Assembly: GCF_020921035.1 (NCBI RefSeq)
Contig: NC_063157.1
Coordinates: 22,523,015-22,587,014 of the forward strand
Direction of reading: 5' to 3'
DNA: 64,000 nt
DNA from: Rhodamnia argentea
Lineage: Eukaryota; Streptophyta; Magnoliopsida; Myrtales; Myrtaceae
The notes beneath the pieces are model-generated. The model searched no databases and was not told the DNA's origin. It saw nothing but the letters and a program-made list of their open reading frames with translations. Below, in pieces: positions 34,867 to 46,182 of this stretch; the first letter of the stretch is position 1, and each line of letters starts with the position of its first letter. The position numbers and the translations under genes are program-made.

Positions 34867-34911
<45 letters not shown>
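34859..34911. repeat. CT microsatellite
   Basis: A run of CT dinucleotides of about 50 bp with one early interruption (CTCTATCGCTCT). No gene start is recognisable after it, although a short ORF spans it. Confidence 0.85.
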
Positions 34912-34913
<2 letters not shown>

Positions 34914-36765
34914 TGACGACGGACTCCACTGCAAGAATTGGATACGACGATGCTGACATAGCCGTGCAATGCTCTTCTTCAAGTCAAAGTGGGCGTTCAT
35001 GTCGAAAAGAACCGGTCAAAATAAGAAACGAGGAAGAAAAGTGGGCATTAGTTGAAATGATCTATAGAGAAAGAATCAAGGGGTTATCTAAACCAGGCAT
35101 TGCTTAAGCGATGATTATTAGGTTCTAATCAAGATTAAGTTACGTGGTATGGGCACGCTCGGTGGGTTTGTTTATTATTGAATATTGTCGAAGTTGAAAC
35201 CCTCGATGCAATCGTCCCTACATAAGAATTCGACCAGCTCAATTGGTTTGGTTCCATCATTCGCCACGTTCCTAGTTACAACCCAAAATTTGTCGCGCCT
35301 GTGGCTTGACTTTGAAGTTGATTTTGATAAACATATGGGTTTCGGGGGCCATCGAGGAGCCCCGAAATTTGAATTGGTACATAGAGGTAGGCATGATTGT
35401 ACAACAAGGACCGGAGACTCTCGCCCCGGATGAAGCGATTTATCATCTTCATTACGCGAAAACGCGGATCGCTGGAGGAATGACATTGTATTAACCGACA
35501 ACATATTACATTGAGAAATAATGAAAAATCAATGGATCTTACAATTCAATACCCAAATGCGAGAGAACGAGATTATCTCGTTGACGCGGGATATTTATGT
35601 AGCTCGGTCCAAGTGGAGGCGCTAGTACCTATTTGACGATGAGAGCTAGCAGCCTAGAAATTCACTATGTCTCACGAAAATAACCCAATAGCTTGAGTCT
35701 TTCCTAACCCTAGATTAACACCCATGAGACTTCAATATGTTCACTTACATTTTCACAATGGGTCAAGAAAGAAGTCCACCCATCGTCACAAGAAATCCGG
35801 TCCCCTCACATCTGGTTTTGCTTAGATCGATTCCTAATCTGCCTAGTTAACATGTTCATGGCAACTCTAGGGCAAATAATGCATTAACCGTTAGTCGAGA
35901 AATCTGTTGAAATAATTTGTTATCATGGAAAGAAGTGATTGTCGGACATGAAAGAGTTGATTGTTGGATATGAAAAGAAATGATTATTGGACATGAAGAG
36001 AAATGACAATTGATCATAAAAATTGATGATAGCGAGGACAAAAAGCCTACTCCCAAGAGATATGTTCATTGATTGTCTCTTTTCACAGGCAACTTTACCC
36101 ACACATTTAAGGTAAAATTCCAATAGGAAAATGAAGTAATTGCCGAATTCGTTTCTCCGTGACTTTGGTGTATATCCTCGAGGTATATTTATTTTAAACC
36201 CGACAATAGTAATAATGGGGACAAATAATACCTTGGTGACAATGATCGCCTTTACGCATCAAGGTATCGACAAACTACAAACCGTTGCTCTATCTTCATA
36301 AGGAATCAAATTCTCCCGATAAAATCAAGTTGCGATTAATAAGGCTTGAGAGAGTCCGCACAAAGCACAAAAGTCACTTGGAAAGAGGATGATTCAGTCC
36401 GCTTAGTTTCACAGGCAATCTCTTGAACGTCTCTGTACCACTCGAAGTTCGCATCATGAGGGTCGTGACGATACTAATTTCAACCTACCCGATGACTAAC
36501 AAAGCATAGACGCGATGTGGTCGATTGGTCGTGTAGAATGACAACAATTTTTCTGCGCACGAAAGTTGAAAAATGTAAAACAAGATGGCGATAAGCCACG
36601 AAAAAAAAATGGTTAATTAGGTGAAGGACGCGAACTTTACTTTTGGTGCGGATACTTGATATTCCGTGCAATGATGACGGGGAAAAGTATTTCTTTTATC
36701 CACGTAGCAGAATGAGAACTTAATTATCTATATTTGATGGAGCAGAGCATTTACATTTATTTATT
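34912..36765. other. Gene-poor stretch with one unassigned coding-like segment
   Basis: Around 35,170-35,495 the plus strand carries open frames of about 60-80 codons that look less random than their surroundings (for example GPETLAPDEAIYHLHYAKTR). I recognise no family. It could be a gene relic. The remainder is AT-rich, apart from the short minisatellite listed separately. Confidence 0.35.
35925..36010. repeat. 22-23-bp minisatellite, four imperfect copies
   Basis: Units of the type CATGAAAAGAAATGATTATTGG repeat in tandem with substitutions. Each starts CATG or TATG and ends TGGA or TTGA. Confidence 0.7.
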
Positions 36766-37350
36766 GTTAGGGTTGAGTACGGTTCCAGAATGGAACCGGA
36801 AACCTAAAATCGGAATCTGCGCCGACCGTTCCGATTCCAAGGAATATAGGGTAAATTTTAGGTTCTAAAAAGCGAGGAATTTATTCCGATGGATAGGTTC
36901 AACCAGCTAAAACCCGAAACCTGGACCTTGAAAATTGAAACTTGGAACAAGTTTTTGTATTTTTATTTTTGTATGCATCTTCGCACGATCCTCCGATGTT
37001 CTATAGCGTCCAATGATGAGTGTATGGTCTGAAACCACTAATTTAAGTTTTCATTTTCGGCTATATTTATGACTAGGACTTTTACTTCATTAATTTTTCA
37101 TATTTTTCTTGAGTATAAATATAAGTTGTAACTAGTGAATTGTAGCAGCAATGATGGTCATTATATGTGATAATTCACTACAATCGTTCAATTAAGAATA
37201 CAAGTGGAACCCGAGTAGACATTGGAATCGATTCTAGAATCTGTGACGGGATAGATTCTAGGTTTGACAAAATGAAGAACCTGTTCCGACATGTAGGTTT
37301 CACGTTCTAATTGGAACCTACACGAAAATTGGAATTGCGTACCCCTATTT
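36766..37350. mobile_element. Possible hAT-like non-autonomous element
   Basis: The left edge (TTAGGGTTGAGTACGGTTCC) and right edge (GGAATTGCGTACCCCTA) form an imperfect inverted pair. The interior is rich in repeated GGTTCC/GGAACC words, as in common plant hAT-type MITEs. The ends are imperfect, and no target-site duplication was settled. Confidence 0.35.
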
Positions 37351-38252
37351 ATCATTATAGATTAACCATTTTGAATTAGAAAGAATGAAGTAGTTATAAG
37401 GATGCCCTCAGTTCAGCATTCTAAAAGCCCTTGAAAAAAATTTGGGGTTTTTGGCAACTTCCCTAAGGGGCTTTGGGGTGAAAGCTCGCCTCACCGGTAT
37501 TGAGCTTTCAGCTTTTTTGGAATGCTGAAGTTTCCATTAATGAAAAAAGTCAATTGCATGTCCTCAAAATCTTCCTAAAAATTCAATTTTACACCTCTTA
37601 GAAAGTGAAATCGTAGATCCACTGTTTATCTTTATTCTTGAGCGAGGATGGATAGCGAGGATAGATTTGGCCAGCGAGGGCCAGCAGGGGGTCAAGCGAC
37701 CCTTGATGACGATCGCTGGGTTGCGATGAGGATTGCCTAACCTAGGTGGCCTTAGTTGATGGCCGCTAGCGCCGGATCTAGCTCCATGGCGGCCCGAGCC
37801 CTTCGCCGGCTCTAGCATAAGGTTGTTTTTTAACAATAAAATAAAATAATCCGGTCAAACCCCTTTGTAATTTGTTTTTTTTTTGCCAAACACTACTAAA
37901 CCCACAATTGCTTTTCAAAGGATTTTTGTACAAAATGTCATTTGCATTTCCCAAAAGCCCCTTAGGCTAAAGATATTTACATTTCCTTAAAGCCCATTTC
38001 TAATGCTAAACCAAACGCATCCTAAATAGGGGCGAGCATGGATCCAAGGTAGAATTGAGAATCGAACTAAATCGGGCATAGAAATCGATCCAGTTCTAGG
38101 TTCCCATGGTTACCAGTCCAATTCCAAAAAATACCAAACCTGTATTGTGCTATTAGGTTTCCAATTCCTACGTATATATCCTTTTCAAGAAATTGAAGAA
38201 CTGGAGATTGTATTTTGTAAGTGATGTATATACCCTTTTATATGAAAAATTA

Positions 38253-38953
38253 TCCAAAAAGTCCTAAAAATATTTCACTTTTATCAATTTATTCTTAAAT
38301 TTTTTAATTTTGTTAGATGAGTCCTAAACCTTTTCATATTTTGTTAATTGAATCCATGCGGCCAATTTGGCTTGAAATTGCTGACCCGAATATTGGTCAT
38401 CCTTCGTGGCACGACCGACTCTTGGGCGGTTTATTTTTAATAACATTTTGATAATCTTTCAGTTGTTCATACTTTTTTTTTTTTTTCGTTTCTTTGTTTT
38501 CATTTTTACAACTATGGTTGAGAGGGCCGTCGGTGGTCAAGGACCAAGGACTCTATCCCTTTACCAATCACAGGAGAGGATGTCGGGCCCTTGCCTACCC
38601 TGTTCGGGGTGAGGGCATTGCGGCCCTTGCTCATGGCTCGAGACCTCCCGTAGCCATAGTTGTAAAAAGAATATAAAGAAAAGAAAATGAAAAAATTTAA
38701 ATATAAAATGAAGATGAAAGAATTCAAAAAAATATTAAAATGTAATTAAAAATTATTCACGTCGGTACCAACCGTGCCATGTAAGATGATCGGCATCCAC
38801 GTTAGCGATTTCCGGCCAAAATTAGCTAGACGGACTCGATTGACAAAAACATGTAAATGTTTATGACCGAATTTGCACAATTAGAAAGTTTAGGACTAAG
38901 TTGACAAAATACAATGGGTTTAGGACCTTTTGAACAATATTTCCCTTTTTATA
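38253..38953. mobile_element. Large foldback element with nested inverted repeats
   Basis: The outer ~170 bp on each side are inverted copies: the left has CCAAAAAGTCCTAAA and the right GGTTTAGGACCTTTTGAAC. Further in, TTTTTACAACTATGG (about 38,500-38,514) and CCATAGTTGTAAAAA (about 38,654-38,668) form a second, tighter inverted pair. That pair surrounds a GC-richer core of about 140 bp. There is no transposase. This is the architecture of a foldback element or large MITE. Confidence 0.65.
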
Positions 38954-39265
38954 TTGTAATTCCTTGGTATATCCAATGGGTGAATATTTTATTTAATCTG
39001 TTCTTCTTCTTCTTTTGATATGAATTGTCTTAATGAGGAGATTATAGGTAAATAGAGATTATGAGTTGAAGTGGAATTGATCTATATGGTGAGGTTTTAT
39101 AATAATTATCTTAGATTAATAGTTAGCAATAAATGATTAACCATGTTTGTTGTTTCCTTTAATTTCGGGTGGTTAGAATTTGGATCAATTGTTCATAGAT
39201 GATTGAAGACTGAAGTTCTATAATTATGGTTTTATGTTACGTGTTTTGAAATTTTTATTGTTTAG
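38369..39265. repeat. Segmental duplication, copy 1
   Basis: About 0.9 kb, closely similar to 40,430-41,327 in the same orientation and offset by about 2.06 kb. It covers most of the foldback element and about 300 bp of its right-hand flank (through ATGTTACGTGTTTTGAAA). Because the flank is shared, the pair arose by duplication of a segment and not by independent transposition. Confidence 0.8.
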
Positions 39266-39601
39266 TAAAGAAAAAGAGTACTTAAATATACTTCGCAAAG
39301 TTTCCTATTAGTGATTATAGTAGCACATAATAGAATAATTATACTTTTGATCTCAAATCTTTCCTTTGAAAGGAGATAAAAACAAACGAATAAAGGATAA
39401 CGATGGATGAGACACTCTCCTTTTGTACAAGAGGTGATTCGAACCTTTTAATCATTTTTTAAGATGGAGTAATAGGACCTCCTAATCTTATATTAATAAA
39501 AACCCTCAAGCTCTACCAAAATCTAACTTTTTTGAGGGCTTGGGTGTTCCCCTGCCCCTCCCCCTCCTCCTCCTCCCCCATCATCCACAACCTATAAAAG
39601 T

Positions 39602-39836
39602 GAGGATAATTACAAAAAAATCGTAAATCTATTATATATGTGTCAATTCAATCCTAAATCTTTTAATTACGTCAATTTAGTTATAAATTTATTATTTGAG
39701 TAATTAGTTGAAATTATTAAATTGACAATTCATTAAAAGGTTTAGGATTAAATTAGTATAGATGAAAAGATTTATGATTAAATTGACACAAATGTAATAA
39801 GTTAATGACTTTGTCGACAATTTTACCCAAAAGTGG
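39602..39836. mobile_element. MITE-like element, ~235 bp, with long inverted arms
   Basis: The left arm (TATGTGTCAATTCAATCCTA) and right arm (TAAATTGACACAAATGTAAT) are inverted copies that meet near the middle. Flanks read GATAATTACAAAAAAATCG and ATTTTACCCAAAAG. No coding capacity. Confidence 0.6.
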
Positions 39837-40059
39837 TATAAACCTATTTTACATAAAAAAAATTAATGGATAAAATCAATCGTAATATCAAAATTTATGC
39901 AGGGTTGAAAAGTGTCCACGAAACACACGTTGAATAACCAAACAAAAGTAAATTAAATGAATTCAAACGAGAGAGGCGTGGCAAAGCAAAGTTGATAGGA
40001 CACTTGTTTAATTTGGGTCCTTACTTTTTTTCTTAAATGTGATTAATCCGATTTGTCGA

Positions 40060-40415
40060 GGGAGGGGGAGGACTGTGTTCTTTCTTTTTCTCTCTCTCTC
40101 TCTCGCGAGAGATGCTTCCCATGATTCTCTCTCTCTCTCTCTCTCTGTTTGTGGGGGTTAAAGCAAAAGAACTGTTCCCCTTGTCTTCTCAGTTATCCCC
40201 TTTCTCCTACCGCACCATCTCTCTCTCTCTCTCTCTCTAAGTCGGCTTTCGTCCCTCCATTAAATTTTGGAGCAGACAGAGCAGAGTCCTCCCTCGTCCT
40301 TCCTCCCTCAGCCTGTCATGTCCCACTTCTCGTCCTCTCTACCTCCACTTCCCTAACAACTCTCTCTCTCTCTAACACCCGAACCAGCACAGAGAGACAG
40401 AGAGACGAGTGATGA
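40060..40415 (+). promoter_or_regulatory. Orphan CT-rich leader-like sequence
   Basis: Several CT runs (about 40,088-40,105, 40,126-40,147, 40,210-40,238, 40,361-40,374) sit in GC-richer DNA that resembles a plant 5' UTR. It ends near GAGTGATGACCCG at about 40,409, where the duplicated segment begins. No exon follows. It may be the start of a gene cut off by the duplication, or simple CT-rich DNA. Confidence 0.35.
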
Positions 40416-40429
40416 CCCGATAAAATGAA

Positions 40430-41327
40430 TTTTGACTTGAAATTATTGACAGGAATATTGATCGTCCTTCGTGACACGATCGGCGCTTGAATGATTTATT
40501 ATTAATAACATTTTGATAATCTTTCAATTGTTCGTACTTTTTTTTCGTTTCTTTGTTTTCATTTTTACAACTATGGTCGAGAGGGCCATCGGTGGTCAAG
40601 GACCAAGGACTCTATCCCTTTACCAGTTACAGGCGAGGATGTCGGGCCCTCGCCTACCCTGTTCTGGGTGAGGGTGTCACGCCCTCGCTCGTGGCTCGAG
40701 ACCTCCTAAAACCATAGTTGTAAAAAGGATATAAGGAAAAGAAAATGAAAAAATTTAAATATAAAATGAAGATGAAAGAATTCAAAAAAATAGTAAAATG
40801 TAATTAAAAATTATTCACGTCGATCACCACTGTGCCACATAGAACGATCAACGTCCACATTAGCGATTTCCGGCTAAAATTAGTTGAACGGACTCAGTTG
40901 ACAAAAATATGTAAATGTTTATGACTGAATTTGCACAATTAGAAGGTTTAGGACTAAGTTGACAAAATACAATCGGTTTATGACTTTTTGAACAATATTT
41001 CCCTTTTTATATTGTAATTCCTTGATATATCTAATGAGTGAATATTTTATTTAATCTCTTCTTCTTCTTCTTCTTTTGATATGGATTATCTTAATGAGGA
41101 GATTATCACGGGTAAATAGAGTTTATGAGTCGAAGTGGAATTGATCTATATGGTGAGGTTTTCTAATAATTGTCTCAGATTAATAATTAGCAATAAATGA
41201 TTAACCATGTTTGTTGTTTCCTTTAATTTCGGGTGGTTAGAATTTGGATAAATTTTTCATAGATGATTGAGGACTGAAGTTCTACAATTCTGGTTTTATG
41301 TTACGTGTTTTGAAATTTTTATTGTTG
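40430..41327. repeat. Segmental duplication, copy 2
   Basis: Partner of 38,369-39,265. It lacks the outermost left arm of the foldback element, supporting a copying event that started inside it. The core inverted pair (TTTTTACAACTATGG and CCATAGTTGTAAAAA) is intact. Divergence is visible as scattered substitutions. Confidence 0.8.
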
Positions 41328-43630
41328 ATTTTATTTTATGTGATAGTTGGGGCAAATACTTTTATGCATACCTTTTCCGCATTTCACCACTCCACCGGAA
41401 ATTTCCTCCTTCATAAAGGATTTCTCCATAATGACCATGGACAGTTACTCCATCTTCTTCGTGTAAAACCCCGCTTGATTTAGATCGGGAATTGGCGAAG
41501 AAAAAACTACTCGAATAAAGGGTGGAATGCTTTTTTCTTTTTATTTATTATTTCTCATTAAGGACCCATGAATTAATTTCAAGATATAAGGCTTTTCTAT
41601 TATAACAGTTTATCTTACATGGACTTTTGCTACTAACAAATGAGGATTTTTGTTGTTTTCACTTTCATTTTGCTTAATTAAAAATGAAGCAAATAAAGGA
41701 AGATAGATGATTTTAAAAAAAAAATCAGTTAGTTCCTCAGTTAGACCTTGGAACCGATTGACACGATATGTTTCAAGTTTTAGGACATGTAGGATAGGTT
41801 CTCGGTCTAAAAAATTTAGGAACCAGTTCCAATAGAAAAGTCCCAAGTTTCACTCGAATAAATCTAAGTAACCTTTTATAGCTCCATGAAGAAACCAGCA
41901 AACCCAATTTGCACATGCTTAACACTTTTTTTTTTTTTTTAAGAATAATGTTTTCCAAACGTTTTTGATTTGATGAAATGGTCAAACATCCTTTTCATCT
42001 CACAACCAACTCAAATAAGGTTAAAATCAATTATCCCAGTATACATTATTATTGGTACAAGAGAATGCAATTTAATAAATCCCCACCATCATATAAAATT
42101 TCTTTTCCCCGAGTCCAAACGTGTAACAAAACCAGATATATTAAGTGACACGACAAGTTTTAGTGAGGCGCAAAATAAGATACATTATGCAAGTGTTCAT
42201 TTAAAGTCCACCATATTATTTAATAATACCAACTACACTGGTGGGTTTTTCTTGTGCATGACATTACTCATGAGATATTTACTTTTTCTTGCTACTCGCA
42301 TAGCTCATGTTAACCAGGGGGAATGGGATAAGTGTATTGTGAGTGTCATAATTTATGTACGGCGTTCACTTGAGTGTCATAACTTTCAAAACGTTCACTT
42401 AAATATCATAACTTTTAAAAATCGTTCATTTGAGTATCACGTCAGAGCAAAATCGTTCACTCGAGTGCTATGTCAACTTTTTCGAGGTGCCACGTCGGCT
42501 TTCCGGCAAGTCACGTCAGCTTTCCGTGTTAGTTTTTTCGGCGTCCACGTCAACATGGCACTCAAGTGAGGGATTTTTGAAAGTTATGACACTTAAGTGT
42601 ATGTTTTCAAATTTATGGCATTAAAGTGAATGTCATACAAAAATTATGACATTTTTAGTGTACTTTTCCTAAGAGGGAACTCTACCAGTAAGCCAGTTAA
42701 TGCCTTGAATATTTTCAAAAAAATATTAGTGAAAGAGACGCAACGAAGATATCACCTTTAGGGAGAAAAAAAAATTTGCTTTACATCTCGTACTTTAAAA
42801 AAAGCAAACATGGAAGTCAAATTTGATTTTTGCTTCTCGACACTGACTCCATTGATTCCCACTGACGTGACTGTTGCTCTCATCTCCTATGCTTTGTTAC
42901 AATCCAGCTTAATCTCAAGCTTGTCCTTAGAAAAAAATATGAAGAAAATCATATGTGTGCGTGTGCCCATGGAGGAAAATAGTCATCGAGAAAAAAAAAA
43001 AATCCAAACACTTTGAAGTTTAAGTGATGAATTAATTCGAGGGCGAAGTTTGGAACATCTCACGCTTTCTAAAATTAATTCTTTCCATTGTTTACTAGCA
43101 CACGGCACGAGTGTATTTATCAACGACTGCCGTGCATCCTCTAATCTATTCACCATATGCAAGTGAGTACCGAATACCATCGAGTTAATTCCATAAAAAA
43201 TTTAATTATTTGAATTTTTTTTTCGTTTGAGTCGCTTAGGAAAACGAATGGACGAAAATATCTTCACCGTCCATGACAATGTTTAGACATAAAGTTTCGT
43301 CGATGAAGAAAATATTTTTTTTTAGATCATTTATTTTTCTAGGAATAAACGAAGCCAAAAGACACATAATATGCTTTTAAGTAATAATTGGCTTTATAAG
43401 ACCCAAAAACAAAACAGAAAAATTTCTGACCCAAAAAAAAAAAACAGAAAAAGAAATTATTTATTTGTTTTTTAAGAAAAAGAAATTATTTATTAAAAAA
43501 AAGAAAAAGAAAAAGGCCAATTTAAAAGGACAGCATCACCAACATTCTCCTCCTAACCACCCAGAAACCCTCTCTGCTCCCACTTCTGCACCACACTCTT
43601 CCAATTTTCAGAAAAAAAACACAGAAGAAA
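41328..43630. other. Intergenic region upstream of the second ATL gene
   Basis: AT-rich DNA with poly-A/T tracts and one inverted-repeat element, listed separately at 42,325-42,670. No gene was recognised. The last ~150 bp before 43,630 probably hold the ATL leader. Confidence 0.5.
42325..42670. mobile_element. Inverted-repeat element with GTCATAACTTT-type subrepeats
   Basis: The left half contains direct subrepeats around CACTTGAGTGTCATAACTTTC. The right half carries the same words inverted (GAAAGTTATGACACTTAAGTG, then AAATTATGACATTTTTAGTG). The centre is GC-richer, with several CACGTCA words. There is no coding capacity; it is probably a MITE. Confidence 0.6.
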
Positions 43631-44155
43631 ATGAACCACCCGTTACCCTCCAATTCTTCATTATCATCATCATCTTCTTCTTCTTCTTCTTCTTCTTCTT
43701 CGCTGTCCTCTTCCTCTTCCCCCTCCCCTTCGTTCGCCGATCGCATCCTCGCCCCTCTCGGCTTCGCCCTACTGGTCCTCCTCGTCGCGGTCATCTCCTA
43801 CTCCTTCGCTCGCCGCCGCCGCCGCCGCGTCGGGGCCCACTCCCACCACGGCGGCTCCCTCCCCGCCGACCCCGACGACGACGACGATTCAGCTGGCGCC
43901 GCCGACGAGATCCGCGCCGGGCTCAGCGAGGCCGCGATCCTCAGCTACCCGAAGCTCCTCTACTCGAAAGCGAGGCTCCGGCGGGGGGGATCGAGCGGGT
44001 CCTGCTGCTCGATCTGCCTGGCGGACTACAGGGACAGCGACGTCCTGAGGCTGTTGCCGGAGTGCGAGCACTTTTTCCACCTCAAGTGCGTGGATCCGTG
44101 GCTGAAGCTCCACTCCTCGTGCCCGATCTGCAGGAAGTCGCTGCTCGGTTCGTGA
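43631..44155 (+). CDS. ATL-family RING-H2 E3 ubiquitin ligase (second copy)
   Basis: Intronless 174-aa frame. The N-terminus is a Ser run (residues about 9-30) encoded by a TCT/TTC microsatellite. A hydrophobic helix follows at about 40-60, then an Arg cluster (61-66), an acidic stretch and a GLS variant of the GLD motif at 97-99. The RING-H2 finger has C126, C129, C145, H147, H150, C153, C164 and C167, with PW at 156-157. It shares the blocks PKLLYS, CCSICL, DVLRLLP and KCVDPWL with the first ATL gene at 31.9 kb, and the same total length, so the two are probably related duplicates. Role: membrane-anchored ubiquitin ligase with unknown substrate. The coding microsatellite predicts length variation between individuals. 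High GC compared with its flanks. Confidence 0.93.
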   Translation: MNHPLPSNSSLSSSSSSSSSSSSSLSSSSSPSPSFADRILAPLGFALLVLLVAVISYSFARRRRRRVGAHSHHGGSLPADPDDDDDSAGAADEIRAGLSEAAILSYPKLLYSKARLRRGGSSGSCCSICLADYRDSDVLRLLPECEHFFHLKCVDPWLKLHSSCPICRKSLLGS

Positions 44156-46182
44156 CGGCGGTTCGTTTGCTAGAATCGGAGGTGGGTACGACTCCCGTTC
44201 GTAGGGTTTCCAGCTCAAGCGTCGCTAATTGCATTTGCCCTTGGGACCTTGTGGATCAGCTCAAGCGACCCGACCAATGGCAATGGACGACCCGACCGGA
44301 CCCGACCCATCCAGGCAAGGGGACAAAAAAAGTTTGTGCTTTTGGAATTTGAATTTTCGGAAAATATCCCGAGAAACACGGCATTTCGCGATTCTAATCT
44401 AATGTCAGGGGACACAGAAAGTGCGCAGCTCTGAGGATCGCGCTGTTCTTGTTAATGGTAATGAAATTCACCATGCAAATCCATCAATGAAAGCACGAAG
44501 ATCGTGCGTGAATAGATTATAGATTATGGACAGTGTTGAAACAAAAGATTATATAGCTCGCTTTGTATTCTTTTCGTACAAGCTTTAATTCGTCAAGAAT
44601 TTTGTTAGCGCGTGCCGCAGGCGAACTTGTTGATCAATCAATTGAGGAAATATTACACTTCCCACTTCACCTATGGTTCCCGATTTTATGAGTTTCTTTG
44701 AAATCGAATTATTAAAGAAAAATAATGACGAGTTTGATCGAGAGACGGTTCAAGAAAAAACCCAAGGAGCAATGGCAATGATCTCCTCTCGACTTTGACC
44801 CGCCTCCATCGATGAACACATTTTACTCGGAATTTCGAAATCACACGGAATTTCGAAATCACACGAAAAATTATGTGTGCTTAACTCGAAAAAAAAAAAA
44901 AAAGAACAGAGAGATCGTCAAAATATAAGATTCACAAGATTTTAAGTTATGTGATATGTAAAAAGGGAGAGTAAAAGTCAAACCAAATAAAACAAAATTG
45001 ACTTCGTCATTGATGCGAAATAAATGTCCGAAGATCAAACTTTTATCACGTGAATTTATTGCGTATGCTAGAGAAATCATGTCACGGTGACATTAATAAA
45101 ATCCAGAGTTGGCCAGTTACCCCTTTCCGGACTCAGTCCGTACAATTAGTCCCGGTGGTCTTCAGTCGGCTTTAGGTCACACTCAGTCAATGGGCCAAAT
45201 ACATTCCACTTTGCCTATAGGCATTCGGCTCTACTACTAAATGGATTGGGGGTAGGGACACTAGTATCATAGGAGCGGATTTTGAGAGATTTGAGTGTGG
45301 GAACACTAGTATCATAGATGCGAGATTTGACTATCGCACTCTGCAAAGAAACAGAGTGAAAATCAGAGTGAGGGAGAGTTAGAGATAGGACGAAAAAATA
45401 AAATAAAATTGAGTACAGTCCGCTTTCACCTTAACATCAATTGATTGGATGGTGCCTCCTCAATGCTGAAATCGCATTGTCTCTAGATAAGTGTTAAAAA
45501 AAGAATCATCTTTCCCCAAAACAGTTATGTAGAATATGCTTGCAATGTGCTTCGATAGTTTAATTCTAAGGAGATTCCTGCCCTCGGAAGCTTAATCACA
45601 GTACTTTATAATGATTATTTCAGTGAAGAAACTGATGAAAACCAGGAAGCATCCAAGATCAGATAAGACTGTTCTTGGGTCAACTTTAAAACTCATCAAT
45701 CCGACGGCTGAATCCGCTCGAGCTCTTCGGTCCGATTGAAACATTCTTCAGGCATGCAGTCACTCTCGTTCCTGCACCAGAGCGGGGATATCTGTCAATG
45801 CTTCTGCATTCATTGACCCGCAAAGCGTTTGAAGCTCAGCTGAGGGACAGCTTTTCCTCCGCCAGTGGCAATCGCATTGTCTATTTGAAATCATCTGGAG
45901 TCAATTTGGATTCTTGCAATTGCCGGTTTCGGCTGAACAGGAAGTTTGATCAGTTTGAAGGGATTAGCTGGTTCCCAGAACAAATAGGCATCGACCCTTT
46001 TATGATGTCTAGTTTGTGTATCTTCTTTTGCTCGATGATCTTGCAGCGATGAACTCCGTGGCCGATCAATTCGCAGTGGAAAAACTTTTTTGCAGATCAA
46101 CAGTTGCATCAGTATAGTTTTCTCTGTACAATATAAGCAAAGCGCAATAGCCACAGCAGTTCCAGCCGAAGTCAAAATGACA
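44156..46182. other. Intergenic region, ATL 3' UTR and unassigned sequence
   Basis: The ATL 3' UTR probably extends to about 44,480. At 45,791-45,696 on the minus strand, an acceptor-like TTGACAG precedes a 31-codon frame ending in TGA. It contains PLWCRNESDCMPEECFNRTE, a small Cys-containing stretch that looks coding, but no upstream exon was found. The segment nearest 46,182 is probably the 3' UTR of the phytocyanin gene. Confidence 0.35.

Noticed and set aside
43465-44352. 295-codon plus-strand frame overlapping the second ATL gene
   Set aside because: Arg/Pro-rich out-of-frame reading of the GC-rich ATL gene with no domain. The 174-aa RING-H2 frame is the real one.
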